A stretch of 64,000 nucleotides of DNA from Nocardia terpenica (GTDB lineage: Bacteria > Actinomycetota > Actinomycetes > Mycobacteriales > Mycobacteriaceae), in the NCBI RefSeq assembly GCF_013186535.1, contig NZ_JABMCZ010000003.1:1426001-1490000 (forward strand). The letters are read 5' to 3'. The notes beneath the pieces are model-generated. The model saw only the letters and a list, made by a program, of their open reading frames with translations. It made no database searches and was not told the origin of the DNA. A program made the position numbers and the translations under genes. Below are positions 1-8,765 of the stretch, in pieces (position 1 is the first letter of the stretch; every line of letters begins with the position of its first letter).

Positions 1-57
1 CCCCGCCTGCACACAGACCACGGACCGGTGAGCCGGGGCGCGGACATGGCGGCGTGA
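1..57 (+). CDS. C-terminal end of a gene truncated by the window edge
   Basis: The first frame is open from the edge to a TGA at 55-57 and has strong G/C third positions, giving a tail of about 18 residues that ends in DMAA. A strong hairpin (103-137) follows 46 bases later, as expected for the end of a transcription unit. Nothing about function can be said from so short a piece. The call rests only on codon bias and the following hairpin, so it is tentative. Confidence 0.35.
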   Translation, partial: PRLHTDHGPVSRGADMAA

Positions 58-102
58 CTGAGCAGGCGGCGTGATGGTGTCGGCAATGCCCGAGTAGCCA
101 TT

Positions 103-137
103 GGCCGGGCTCCGTGGTGGGAAAGCGGAGCCCGGCC
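103..137 (+). terminator. Perfect 12-bp GC stem, probable terminator
   Basis: GGCCGGGCTCCG at 103-114 pairs without mismatch with CGGAGCCCGGCC at 126-137 around an 11-nt loop. No U-run follows, which is common for actinobacterial terminators. It sits after the partial gene at the window edge and before the gene starting at 327. Confidence 0.5.
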
Positions 138-326
138 GGAACGGTTGCCGAGGGGTCGATACCCGCGACCTTCGTCGAGGACACTAATGGCCATCACAGT
201 CGTTGCGGCGCAGGGTATCTCGAACCAATCATCGCGAAATGATCGAAACCCGCGACCGGCAGTAACGATGAACAGATGTTGTTCGAATTGAGTGGTCTCG
301 GCTGAGGAGCGTGATGGACTGGATCC

Positions 327-1943
327 ATGGTGGTCGACTTGCTCGTCCTCGCGGCGGCGCTGAGCGCCGGGATGATGGTGGTGCGGCGTTTCCTGAGCAC
401 TGGGCATGCGTGGTGGCTGCGGTCAGCACGCAAGCCGTTGCGCCGCGTTGTGGACGAGATCGTAGAAGTGCCCGCACTGGGGCTGCGGAACGATCCGGTG
501 CATGTGCGCGTGTGGCGTGGTTGGTGCTGTTTCCGTCGGCGAACGATCGTGGTTCTCACCGTTCTCGACGGTGGTGCGGTTCCCCGCATCCAGTTCGGCT
601 GGTGGGTGGCATGGTTGAACCGACATGTCCTTCACGGGCGAGGTCGACGGGCCACCTGGATCATTATCGAGCACAGGACACGCCATCAACCTCCCCGCTT
701 CATCAACGAAATTTTCCGACCCGGGTGGGGCGCCAGCAGGGACTGGACCTTCCTCCGTTGCGAATACCTCCCGTCAGTGACCGATGTGGACCGGCTGATC
801 GGTAGCCCGGTCGAACAGTTCCCCGGCGAGTTCCATCGCAGAGAGGTCGTCGAGGAATGGCAACGAACCGGGAAACCCGTTGCAGTAACCGATGATTCAT
901 TCCATGTCCGCCGCAACGCAGAGGCCCTTCAGCAGCTACATGGGCAGGGCGACAGGTGGCCGACCGAGGTGAAGATCGCCTGTCGGTCCGTAGCTCAGCT
1001 GGTACGCGACTCCGAGGAGCGTACGAAACAAGTTTGCGCGCTCTACGACAACCCAGACAGTACCTGGCTGATGCGCGTCGACGATCCAGCGGAACCCGAC
1101 CTGGACACCGCCCATCTCGCGGTGAAGGTGACACCAGCTCGACTCACCGACACCGATCGCGAACTCGTGGACGCGTACCCCTCTCAAATCGGCGACGCCG
1201 AGGTCATCAACGCGCTGGATATCCTCATGCCGTGGGAACAGCGCCTACGACGCGAAAGTGGCGCTGGGCTATGCCCACCTCGAGTAGCCGATGCAGTGAA
1301 AATTGCAGTCGACGGCCTTCAGGGTTGCGCTCGTGTAGCGGCCGAAGCATCGGCAGATTCGCGAAAGTTAGCGGTATGGCGATACAAGCTCTGGTGGATC
1401 GCCCAGCGTACCGATCTGCCCTGGCTGACCGATCCCGACGACGGCGAAGAACCTCGCTACACCGAGGACACCATCGATTGGGAACAGGTCGCTACGGCCG
1501 TCAATATCGTTGCCTCCGAACTGGATCGCGATGATCTTGTCCCCTACTACGACGACACCGTGATCGTCGACTGCGACCTCACAGCCCTCGGCGAGGAGGA
1601 ACGCAACATCGTCTACAACTGGTTCAACTCCCGAATTGCACCGACCGTCGACCCCTGGCATCGGCGGATGGTCGATGGCCGGCACCGCCTGTGCGGGGTG
1701 TGGCAGGCTAACCCGTCGGCGCGCATACCGATCCTGTCCCTGGAACTCCAGGGTGCCGAGGAACGCGAACCCAAACCGAGCAGCCGTGACCAGGAAGCAA
1801 TGCGCGAAAGTCTCGCCCGACTCGACACCTCGACCGGCACCAACCGCAGATATGCCCGCAACCTCGCTTGGACATTGAAGGGCAACGTACTCGGACTGGA
1901 CCATCGTGGCGGCCCGGCCGACGACGAGCCCCTCGAGCTGTGA
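327..1943 (+). CDS. Hypothetical protein with ParB-like DGRHRL motif and acidic-leucine C-terminus
   Basis: This is a 538-residue protein of unknown function. The N-terminus carries a hydrophobic stretch (about residues 3-20) that could be a membrane anchor, followed by a basic Trp/Arg-rich segment. Near residue 450 it has VDGRHRLCGVWQA followed by a short strand, resembling the substrate-binding DG-x-HR motif of ParB/sulfiredoxin-fold proteins. The rest of that fold could not be recognised, so the relation is inference. The last residues are DDEPLEL, a tail similar to other proteins of this element. The ATG at 327 is the first in frame and has no well-spaced ribosome binding site, so the start is uncertain. 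The gene is convergent with the P450 downstream. Confidence 0.75.
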   Translation: MVVDLLVLAAALSAGMMVVRRFLSTGHAWWLRSARKPLRRVVDEIVEVPALGLRNDPVHVRVWRGWCCFRRRTIVVLTVLDGGAVPRIQFGWWVAWLNRHVLHGRGRRATWIIIEHRTRHQPPRFINEIFRPGWGASRDWTFLRCEYLPSVTDVDRLIGSPVEQFPGEFHRREVVEEWQRTGKPVAVTDDSFHVRRNAEALQQLHGQGDRWPTEVKIACRSVAQLVRDSEERTKQVCALYDNPDSTWLMRVDDPAEPDLDTAHLAVKVTPARLTDTDRELVDAYPSQIGDAEVINALDILMPWEQRLRRESGAGLCPPRVADAVKIAVDGLQGCARVAAEASADSRKLAVWRYKLWWIAQRTDLPWLTDPDDGEEPRYTEDTIDWEQVATAVNIVASELDRDDLVPYYDDTVIVDCDLTALGEEERNIVYNWFNSRIAPTVDPWHRRMVDGRHRLCGVWQANPSARIPILSLELQGAEEREPKPSSRDQEAMRESLARLDTSTGTNRRYARNLAWTLKGNVLGLDHRGGPADDEPLEL

Positions 1944-2138
1944 CAGACCGAGAAGACGAGGTTATTGCGCAGAAACTATATCGTCGGCGAAGTGACCGGA
2001 GATTTGGTTCCTGAATCGCTGCCCACACAATGAAATAGGATCCCAACTCGACCATCAACTCAAAGGTTGTAAACCCCAGGGGATTTCGCATGACAAGAGG
2101 GGCGCCGACCTATCAATTTCGTTGACAGGCCCCATAGT

Positions 2139-3371
2139 TCAGCGGGGGGTTTGGGGTACAAGGTGCACAGGGAGCGATTCCAGTCGGCGGAAGAAGATGC
2201 TGCGCCGCCACCGCAGGGTGTCGGGCGGGGCGGCGAGGGTCAAGTTGGGATATCGCTTCAGCAGATTGGTGATGGCCGCGGTCGCCTCGACGCGGGCCAA
2301 ACGGGCACCCAGGCAATGGTGGATGCCGACGCCGAAGGAGATGTGCCGGGCAGGCCGGTCGGGGTCGAATGTGGTTGCGTCACTGACTGTTTCGGGGTCG
2401 TGATTGGCGCTCAGAAGCGACACCATGAGCAGCTCACCCTGTGCGACGCGATGGCCGCCCAAATCGAGGTCGGCGTGGGCCTGGCGCAGGGTGGTGACCG
2501 GTAGCGGAGGGTCTGTTCGGAGGGTTTCGTCGATGACCGCACCGATACGAGTGGGGTCTGCCCGCACCCTGTCGAACTCGGCGGGGTTGCGCAGCAGCGC
2601 GAGTAGGGCACCCAGAATCAGGTTCGAGGTGGTTTCGTGCCCGGCAATCAGGAGCAGCGCAATCGTCGAGAGCGCCTCCTTGAGGTTCACCTGCCGAGCG
2701 GCCATCTGTCGGGTCAGTGAACTGATCAGGTCCTCACGTGGGCGCAACCGGCGCGCGGCGAAGTGCGGCAGAATCAGCCGGGCGAAGTCGATGCTGGCGC
2801 GCCGGAGGTCCCGGGCCTCGGCGACGGTGACGTCGGACAGCACTGCGGATGATCGTTCGATGCGTCGCTGGTAGCGCCTGGATATGCCTGTGATGTCGCA
2901 GATCACTGCGACCGGTAGCGGGCAGGCCAGGGCCGACACCAGGTCCACCGGCGCGGCGGGATCCATGGTGTCGACGAACTCGGCAGCGAGTTCATCGATC
3001 CGCGGCGCGAGAGCAGTGACAGCGCGGGGGCTGAAGTGGTCGGCGGCAGCCTGTCGCAGCCGAGTGTGCTCCGGGGGGTCGGCTCCCAGCATGTGGGTTA
3101 CTACCCACTCGGTTCCGTATCGCAGCGCACGCTGCCGCAGCCCGACGCCCGCTTCGTCGGCGGTCGATACGCCGAGCATCGTGTCGCGCCCCTTTCCGAC
3201 GCGCGGATCGGTGAGGACCGTGCGCGCGAGGTGGTCCCCGGTCACGAGCCATCCATGGACCCCCGCTGGCGTGGTGAACCGGTGGATCTGTCCGCGCCGG
3301 TGCACGTCTCGATAGAACTCGTGTGGATCCCGGAAATAGGTGTCACCGAAGATCACAGTTTCTGTTGGCAT
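2139..3371 (-). CDS. Cytochrome P450
   Basis: This is a 410-residue soluble bacterial P450 monooxygenase. The I-helix oxygen-binding motif AGHETTS, the K-helix ExxR (ETLR) and the heme loop FGVGIHHCLGARLAR with its cysteine ligand are all present and in order. The open frame extends 12 codons further upstream, but the ATG at 3371 has an AGGAGA ribosome site just before it and gives the usual P450 N-terminal length. No ferredoxin or reductase gene is adjacent, so redox partners must come from elsewhere. Substrate cannot be predicted. It is divergent from the sensory gene at 3414, with only about 40 bp between them. Confidence 0.93.
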   Translation of the reverse strand: MPTETVIFGDTYFRDPHEFYRDVHRRGQIHRFTTPAGVHGWLVTGDHLARTVLTDPRVGKGRDTMLGVSTADEAGVGLRQRALRYGTEWVVTHMLGADPPEHTRLRQAAADHFSPRAVTALAPRIDELAAEFVDTMDPAAPVDLVSALACPLPVAVICDITGISRRYQRRIERSSAVLSDVTVAEARDLRRASIDFARLILPHFAARRLRPREDLISSLTRQMAARQVNLKEALSTIALLLIAGHETTSNLILGALLALLRNPAEFDRVRADPTRIGAVIDETLRTDPPLPVTTLRQAHADLDLGGHRVAQGELLMVSLLSANHDPETVSDATTFDPDRPARHISFGVGIHHCLGARLARVEATAAITNLLKRYPNLTLAAPPDTLRWRRSIFFRRLESLPVHLVPQTPR

Positions 3372-3413
3372 TCGGTTTCTCCTACTTGCGTGATCCTCGG
3401 GCACCAAGAGCGC

Positions 3414-4454
3414 ATGATCAACCGTATGGGCGAGAAAATCCTACGACAGGAGGACCACACTCGGTCACCGCAATGGCTTCTCATCGAAACCTTTGACGAT
3501 GAGCTGGACGGTAACTACACCATTGTCGACTGGGGCGGTCACCCCAAGGAATTCCTACCTCTCGACAAGGCAGTGAAAGGAGCCGCACCCAAGATCCGGC
3601 AAGCCGTCAATCTGGTAGCCCGCTCGCACGAGCCGCTCTCCGCGACCGGCGCCGGCCGCCGCGTGGAGGTTTATCCACACTTCGTCGGCGACCGGTTGCA
3701 CGCGGTCCAGGTGTGGTCGGGCACCGAAGACCAAATCCCACCAGACCGGCCGTTGGCCGGATCCTGGGACATCAACCTCACCACCCTGACCGCGCTCGGC
3801 AGTCCCGAATGGGCGGAGCTGGCCGACATTCCCGTTGACGAACGCGGCCAGGAACGTTCCCTGGCCAACATGTTCGCCCAGGTTCAAACCGACGAGCGCG
3901 AGTTGCGGGCCATGAAACGCATCATCGAAGCGGTGCCCGGCAGCACTCACCAGGGCATCTGGACCGTCTACCGCCCCGACGGGCGGACATTCCGGTCCCA
4001 TTTCTCCTGCCGTATCTACGAGCAACCTGCCGACGGACAACTCCACCGCGTCGCCCGCGGCGTCAGCCAAACCGTCGCCACCGGCGGGGACGGCAGACCC
4101 GAACCTCTCGTACTGCTCGAACACCGGCTGCTCGAGGCCGACGTGCCCACCGGGGAGTACCGGGCGCTGATCAACCTGAGCAACCTGCGCCTGATCCGCT
4201 GGGTGCACGGCTCCCCGATCCCAGACCGGATCAGCTGGCGCCACGTCGACGGTGAACCAGCCCCAGAAATCCATCCCGACGACCGCCGCACCATGATCGA
4301 GATGGCCAAGGGCCTCGCCAAGTCCAGCACCACCGGCCGACTACGCGTCCGCGGTGTCGACGGCAGCTGGATTCCCATCATCGCCCGCGCGAGCCTGGTC
4401 GCCATCGATCAGGAGACAACCGCCGGGCTCGTAAAATTCACTATCGATAGCTGA
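3414..4454 (+). CDS. PAS-type sensory protein, DUF5593-like (copy 1)
   Basis: This protein of about 346 residues is paralogous to the next gene. Both share an N-terminal W-[LV]-[LV]-[IV]-E-T block, a G-A/T-E-D-x-x-P-P-x-R-P-L segment near residue 110, and a C-terminal PAS-like region with HPDD and a closing WIP segment. The family assignment to DUF5593-type PAS/GAF proteins is from memory of actinobacterial annotations and is moderately sure. No output domain is seen, so it may act by protein-protein contact. The open frame reaches back to 3036, but that part is antisense to the P450. ATG at 3414 (or 3426), after AAGAG, is chosen. Confidence 0.75.
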   Translation: MINRMGEKILRQEDHTRSPQWLLIETFDDELDGNYTIVDWGGHPKEFLPLDKAVKGAAPKIRQAVNLVARSHEPLSATGAGRRVEVYPHFVGDRLHAVQVWSGTEDQIPPDRPLAGSWDINLTTLTALGSPEWAELADIPVDERGQERSLANMFAQVQTDERELRAMKRIIEAVPGSTHQGIWTVYRPDGRTFRSHFSCRIYEQPADGQLHRVARGVSQTVATGGDGRPEPLVLLEHRLLEADVPTGEYRALINLSNLRLIRWVHGSPIPDRISWRHVDGEPAPEIHPDDRRTMIEMAKGLAKSSTTGRLRVRGVDGSWIPIIARASLVAIDQETTAGLVKFTIDS

Positions 4455-4602
4455 GAATTCGCGAGTAAAATAGTGGTGCGCTCCCGCCCGCTGGGGTGGG
4501 GTTCCGGCTGTGGTCGGTTTTATGTGGACCGCGCCAGGCAGCGTTCGCCGATGAGATATCACGGCGACCGTAGCTAATGCTGCCTGCGAAGGAGCCGGAC
4601 AA

Positions 4603-5847
4603 ATGACCAATTCACCCCTACCGCGCGAATCCACTTCTCGCCCTTCCTCGGAAGCTGCTGCGCGCGAATCCACTGGTGCTCGGCCGCACGCTGTACCCGC
4701 TCGCCCCTGGCTGCCGAAGTCGCGATCCTCGGGTGGTCCAGGCGGTGGACAACAGGTTCGCTGCGGGCAGCCCGCGCAGACCGATGCGCGCACTTGGGTG
4801 GTCGTCGAAACGCTCACCGGCCCCGATCGGCCGACGACCATCCTCGACGGTCAGAATCCTCGCGCGTTCACGAAGATCCTCCGTGGCAGCCTCGGGCGCA
4901 ACAGTGCGGCGGCGCGCTCTCTACCCGAGATCATTCAGCGCTGTGCAGACACTGCCGCCATCCAGGACGAACGAGTGCCGCGACCCGGAGGAGCGAAGGT
5001 GCGGATCATTGCCGTACCGGTCGCCGGTCCGTCCGGACACGTTTATGCGACAACCGTGTGGATCGGCGCTGAAGACGAGCAACCGCCATCGCGACCGCTG
5101 GTGGGCGCCATCGAATGGGACACAGCACTCGTCGCTCAACTCTCACCGGACGCGCGGCTGCTGACCGGGGCTCCGCGCAATGATCCGCCGGCTCAGAACA
5201 CGTTGCCGGAGGTGATCTCGTGGTTCGATCGCTGGGATGACCGCGCCGACTTCCTGTCCATGTTCAACCTGGTCAACCCTGTCGACCGGTGGACGGGAAC
5301 CGCCACCAAGTACCTCGGCGGCGTAACCCACCACTTCTACATCGCTGCTCGCGCCCACAACGACGGCTCAGGCACTCGCCAAGCAGTCCGCGCGATCGTC
5401 TGCGACATCACCGGCCATCAGCCTCCGGTGAACCCCGACCTCAGCTCTATCGCGGCCCGGAATTTGCCCATCCAACCCGGTCATGCCCTGGCGCTGGTTG
5501 ACCTCAATGCAGGAGTCATACACGAATGGCTAGCCAACAGCAACGACGCTATCGCGAGCTGGCGACACCACACGCCTCTGTTCCATCCCGACGACCAGGC
5601 TCAAGTGGCTACGACGTGCCTGGATCTGCTCGGAGGCGCCACCTGGTCCGCTCACACCAGAACTCGGCTCCGACTCGACCCCGGCGATGACTGGATTCCA
5701 CTGCAAGCTCGGTGGAGCCGCATCAGCAATGACAACCGCCCGCAGGCCCTCATTGATGTCACCCCGGTTGGGCCAGTGCCGCCGTCAGTCGTTGACCGCT
5801 GTCCGACATGCCGCCAGCATCACCGTACAGACGGATCAGCAGCGTGA
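4603..5847 (+). CDS. PAS-type sensory protein, DUF5593-like (copy 2)
   Basis: This 414-residue protein has the same architecture as the preceding gene, plus a low-complexity Ser/Arg/Pro-rich N-terminal extension of about 60 residues. An AAGGAG site stands at a good distance before the ATG at 4603. The shared blocks are TWVVVETL, WIGAEDEQPPSRPL and a C-terminal FHPDD ... DDWIP region. The end contains a C-x-x-C-x-x-H pattern (CPTCRQHH) that copy 1 lacks and that could bind a metal. A 148-bp spacer separates the two copies, so they may be separately transcribed. Ligand and partner are unknown. Confidence 0.75.
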   Translation: MTNSPLPRESTSRPSSEAAARESTGARPHAVPARPWLPKSRSSGGPGGGQQVRCGQPAQTDARTWVVVETLTGPDRPTTILDGQNPRAFTKILRGSLGRNSAAARSLPEIIQRCADTAAIQDERVPRPGGAKVRIIAVPVAGPSGHVYATTVWIGAEDEQPPSRPLVGAIEWDTALVAQLSPDARLLTGAPRNDPPAQNTLPEVISWFDRWDDRADFLSMFNLVNPVDRWTGTATKYLGGVTHHFYIAARAHNDGSGTRQAVRAIVCDITGHQPPVNPDLSSIAARNLPIQPGHALALVDLNAGVIHEWLANSNDAIASWRHHTPLFHPDDQAQVATTCLDLLGGATWSAHTRTRLRLDPGDDWIPLQARWSRISNDNRPQALIDVTPVGPVPPSVVDRCPTCRQHHRTDGSAA

Positions 5848-5920
5848 CCGCTTCTGGGATGGTGCGAGCGCCGACAAGAGCCGAATCTCAGCAAACCAGT
5901 AGCGACTTGCCATGAGGTGG

Positions 5921-6150
5921 TATAATGACAGTTCGCTACCAAATCCAAACTGGAGATGGTAATCCGGGGCGTGTTGCTTCCGCCCTGAAGGTCAAGCCCC
6001 GTTCGGGCTGACAGCCAAGTTGTAGCGCAGCGGAGTCGTACCGGGAATTCCCGGGTGACTCATCCAGGGCACCCGCAGCGTGCTCTGATGATGACACTCC
6101 TCCGGGGAGGAGTCGATTTCACGCCCCCGCAAGTCATTTCGGCGGGGACT
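5921..6150 (+). ncRNA. Candidate structured RNA or transfer-origin region (five hairpins after a TATAAT)
   Basis: The 430-bp gap between the second PAS gene and the conjugation operon has no convincing protein-coding frame. It contains a perfect TATAAT at 5921-5926, without a good -35, followed by five successive stems. These are GGGCG/CGCCC (5967-5985), GTC-AGCCC/GGGCT-GAC (5991-6012), an AGTC-ACCGGGAATTCCCGGGT-GACT arm (6034-6060, containing a perfect 14-bp palindrome), ACTCCTCC/GGAGGAGT (6096-6113) and CCCCGC/GCGGGG (6125-6147). The density of stems suggests a folded RNA, a leader regulating the operon, or a single-stranded DNA origin/oriT. No known RNA family is recognised. Confidence 0.45.
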
Positions 6151-6279
6151 TCACGGGTTGGCCATTGCTCGGCCACCTATCCAAGCCACTCGACAAACAT
6201 TCGCTTGCGACCGGCGTGACGTTCCTTGCTGTCCGCATTCGCTGAAAGCGCTTGTGCAGAGGGCGGATTGGAGTGTGTC

Positions 6280-6516
6280 ATGACTGCGAAACACACGTCC
6301 GATGTCGTAGACCGGCTGCTGAACATTCACGAAATCAGCGCCCGCACTGGACATTCCCCGTATCGCATCCGTCGACTTCGAGTCGAAGGCCACGAATTGT
6401 ACTCACGGGCCTGGAAGAGCGGCGAAGCTCCGAATTCGCCGCTGCGACTTGAAGAGTCCATCGTCGACGAATGGGTTCAGAGCCGTAAGGCGGCCACGGC
6501 GGGGAGGCTGTCATGA
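6280..6516 (+). CDS. Small excisionase/MerR-like DNA-binding protein
   Basis: This 78-residue protein is the first gene of the transfer operon. Its sequence (LLNIHEISARTGHSPYRIRRLRVEGHELYSRAWKSG) has the layout of a winged-helix excisionase or MerR-type reader: a helix-turn-helix followed by a short wing with a Trp-Lys that would touch DNA. The start at 6280 is preceded by TTGGAG at a six-base spacing; an upstream in-frame ATG at 6226 has none. Its stop overlaps the next small ORF by ATGA. Likely roles are control of the transfer operon or of excision, by inference from fold and position. Confidence 0.6.
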   Translation: MTAKHTSDVVDRLLNIHEISARTGHSPYRIRRLRVEGHELYSRAWKSGEAPNSPLRLEESIVDEWVQSRKAATAGRLS

Positions 6517-6689
6517 GGACGCGAACTGCGAATGTTTTGGCAGAACAAGCGCTGGATGAAGCCCTAGAGCGGCTGATCTCTGAAGACGACTGGGCGGGCC
6601 TCGATGAAGCCATAGATGAACGTCGGCACCACTGGTGGTGCCTGGATACCCGGTGCCGGGGCTGCGCAGTCGAGCGGGGTGGTTGGTAA
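6513..6689 (+). CDS. 58-residue coupled small protein, unknown function
   Basis: This ORF begins in an ATGA overlap with the HTH gene and ends in a TAATG overlap with the cutinase gene, so it is locked into the operon by translational coupling on both sides. The product has an acidic helical N-terminal half (ALDEALERLISEDDWAGLDEAI) and a Trp/Cys-containing end (HHWWCLDTRCRGC) with three cysteines that could bind a metal. I do not recognise a family. Its size puts it below many gene-calling cutoffs. The double overlap is the main evidence that it is translated. Confidence 0.6.
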   Translation: MRTRTANVLAEQALDEALERLISEDDWAGLDEAIDERRHHWWCLDTRCRGCAVERGGW

Positions 6690-8089
6690 TGCCCCTCCTT
6701 CGAAAAGCTGGCGTTATCGCGGTGTTGGTGACATTGCTTGGCATGGCAGGCGTCAATGTGGCGCTCGCGCAGCAACCCAACACTGCTCAGAATGCTAACT
6801 GCCCGGCACTCGCTGTTTTCGGTGTTCAGGGAACGGGCGAGTCCTCACCGGACGCCGACCCGAAGAACGACACGGGAATGCTGGGTCTGATGTTCCGGCC
6901 GATGATGGCCGCGGCGTCGGGCCTGATCGACCGCACCTACGTGCCGTATGAGGCGAGTTTCGGTGGCGCGGTTGCCGGTGGGCCGGTGCCGTATGAGCAG
7001 TCGGTCGATCACGCGGTGGGCCGGTTGGATCAGATGGTCGCCGGCGAAGCCAAGCGGTGTCCGTCGACGAAGTTCGCCGGTGCTGGGTATTCGCAAGGCG
7101 CACACGCGATGTCGATGTGGGCCAAGAAGGTCGGCGCTGGGCAGGGCGCGGTTCCCGCTGACCGAGTGGCCGGGATTGTCCTGCTGGCCGACCCCACCCG
7201 GCAGCCGCGATCGGGTGTATTCCCCGGCAAGCCGGGGCTGCACTCGCCGGAGCCGATACCGGGCACCAACGGTGCCGAGGTTTCGAAGATCACGGTCACC
7301 GATCCCGGGCTGACCGGTGCCGGGATTGCTCCACTCGCCGATACCAGCGAAGGCTACGGATCGCTGTCTGGTCGTGTCGCTGATATCTGCGCACCGGGGG
7401 ACCTGGCATGTGATGCCCCCGAGCATGCACCAGTCGCGCATCTGATCGCCAACATCGCCGGGCAATCGACGCTGGACCCCAACGACCCGGTGGCCGCGAT
7501 TTCCACTGTGGCACAAGCGTTGGCGACCACGACTTTCAAGACCGTAGTACCGGTAATCAACAACGACGTCCAGGGCAAAACCCTCGATCAGCTGAGCTAC
7601 ACCCCGCAGAAGACGATCTCGCAGCGGCTGGCGGAGGCATCGGACCCGCGCACCCCGATGCCGGGCGTCGACGACACGCTGTCGGCGCTGCTGAAGGTCG
7701 GCACGATCGCGTTCAATGCGACGAAAACCGTGGTGACGAAGGTATTCACGCCGGACACCATCGCGCAGCTGGCGACGGTCGGGCTGGCCGATCCGGTGGG
7801 TGCGGCGATGACGTTGGGCGGCAAGGTGGCCTCGGCGGTGATGGAGCTGGTGCCGCCGGCGACCCAGTCGCGGTGGGTGAACGAAGCGTTCACGGCGTTG
7901 AAGGACAACGTCACCGACAACCGGGACCTGTTCAACATCTCGACGCTGATCAAGTACAGCGACACGATCGCCAAACATCAAGGCTACGCGTCGTTTTCGT
8001 CGTCACCGTCGGGGCAGTCGGCACTGGATGTGGGTGCGCGGTGGTTCGCAGCCGCAGCGCACGACATCGCTGCCGGTCACGGGAATTGA
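6689..8089 (+). CDS. Secreted cutinase-family serine esterase
   Basis: This 466-residue alpha/beta-hydrolase has a signal peptide (residues 1-27, cleavage after ALA). The oxyanion region is FGVQGTGES (44-52), the nucleophile is Ser135 in GYSQG, and the acid and base are probably Asp238 (APGDLAC) and His251 (VAHL), which is the cutinase arrangement. The C-terminal 200 residues are an extra helical region of unknown role. Cutinase-like proteins recur in actinobacterial conjugation loci, where they may loosen the mycolate/lipid envelope; that role here is inference. The TAATG overlap fixes the start at 6689 rather than the earlier in-frame codon at 6635. Confidence 0.88.
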   Translation: MPLLRKAGVIAVLVTLLGMAGVNVALAQQPNTAQNANCPALAVFGVQGTGESSPDADPKNDTGMLGLMFRPMMAAASGLIDRTYVPYEASFGGAVAGGPVPYEQSVDHAVGRLDQMVAGEAKRCPSTKFAGAGYSQGAHAMSMWAKKVGAGQGAVPADRVAGIVLLADPTRQPRSGVFPGKPGLHSPEPIPGTNGAEVSKITVTDPGLTGAGIAPLADTSEGYGSLSGRVADICAPGDLACDAPEHAPVAHLIANIAGQSTLDPNDPVAAISTVAQALATTTFKTVVPVINNDVQGKTLDQLSYTPQKTISQRLAEASDPRTPMPGVDDTLSALLKVGTIAFNATKTVVTKVFTPDTIAQLATVGLADPVGAAMTLGGKVASAVMELVPPATQSRWVNEAFTALKDNVTDNRDLFNISTLIKYSDTIAKHQGYASFSSSPSGQSALDVGARWFAAAAHDIAAGHGN

Positions 8090-8100
8090 GGTGAAACACC

Positions 8101-8751
8101 TTGGTCCCCAACGTTCTTCGTTCGCACCGCGGCGCTCCGGTGTTGGGTGAACGGAATCCCACGCTGGTGGTCGCCCCGAAGGTCACCGACCGCGCTCCTG
8201 TCCGGATGGAATCGGCGGATGCTGCCGGGCAGTCACCGGCGGAATGGGTGGTGATGGGTGCTCACGGTGGTGCCGGCGCGTCCACCCTGGCCCGGTGGTG
8301 GCCGCAAGCCGCCGATACCCAGGGGGCCTGGCCGGGATGCCCGGACAGCACCCAACTGGTGGTGTTGACGGCGCGGATGTGCATGCCGGGACTGGTCGCG
8401 GCGGCGACGCGGTTGCGGGAGTGGCACGCCCAGCTCACCCCCACCGGGGTCGTGGTGGTCGGGCTGGTGTTGATCCCGGCACGGCCCGGCCGGATCCCGG
8501 CACCGGTACGTCGATTCCGCGAGATCGTCGCGCCCCTCGTGGCGGGAGCGGTCTATTCGATCGGCTGGTACGACGACCTGCTGGCCCTCGAACGCCGCCA
8601 GCTGGCTCCCTGCGAGCCAGACACTCCATCCGAGCCCCGGCGCCGCACTGATCTGACCGCTGCCGCACCGCGTGAGGTGGGCCGGGTAGCGGCCCGCATC
8701 TCCGAATCCATTGCCGAGTTGCAGACAACCGGTGTGCTGCAAAGCCTTTGA
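8101..8751 (+). CDS. P-loop-like protein of the transfer locus (DUF6668-like)
   Basis: This 216-residue protein starts at a TTG after GAGGTG. Residues around 52-62 read MGAHGGAGASTLARWW, a glycine-rich loop like the deviant Walker A of ParA/MinD-type proteins but lacking the lysine before Ser-Thr. Later it has strand-like VVLTARM and VVVGLVLIPARPGRIP segments in the positions of ParA strands. It therefore looks like a degenerate SIMIBI-class NTPase fold that may no longer hydrolyse nucleotide. Its position between the cutinase and pilin-like genes implies a role in the secretion apparatus. Family naming is from memory and tentative. Confidence 0.65.
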   Translation: MVPNVLRSHRGAPVLGERNPTLVVAPKVTDRAPVRMESADAAGQSPAEWVVMGAHGGAGASTLARWWPQAADTQGAWPGCPDSTQLVVLTARMCMPGLVAAATRLREWHAQLTPTGVVVVGLVLIPARPGRIPAPVRRFREIVAPLVAGAVYSIGWYDDLLALERRQLAPCEPDTPSEPRRRTDLTAAAPREVGRVAARISESIAELQTTGVLQSL

Positions 8752-8765
8752 AGGGAAATCCTGTC

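Noticed and set aside
5898..5926. Complete -35/-10 promoter for the hairpin region
   Set aside because: TATAAT is perfect but the hexamer 17 bases upstream is AGTAGC, so only the -10 is claimed.
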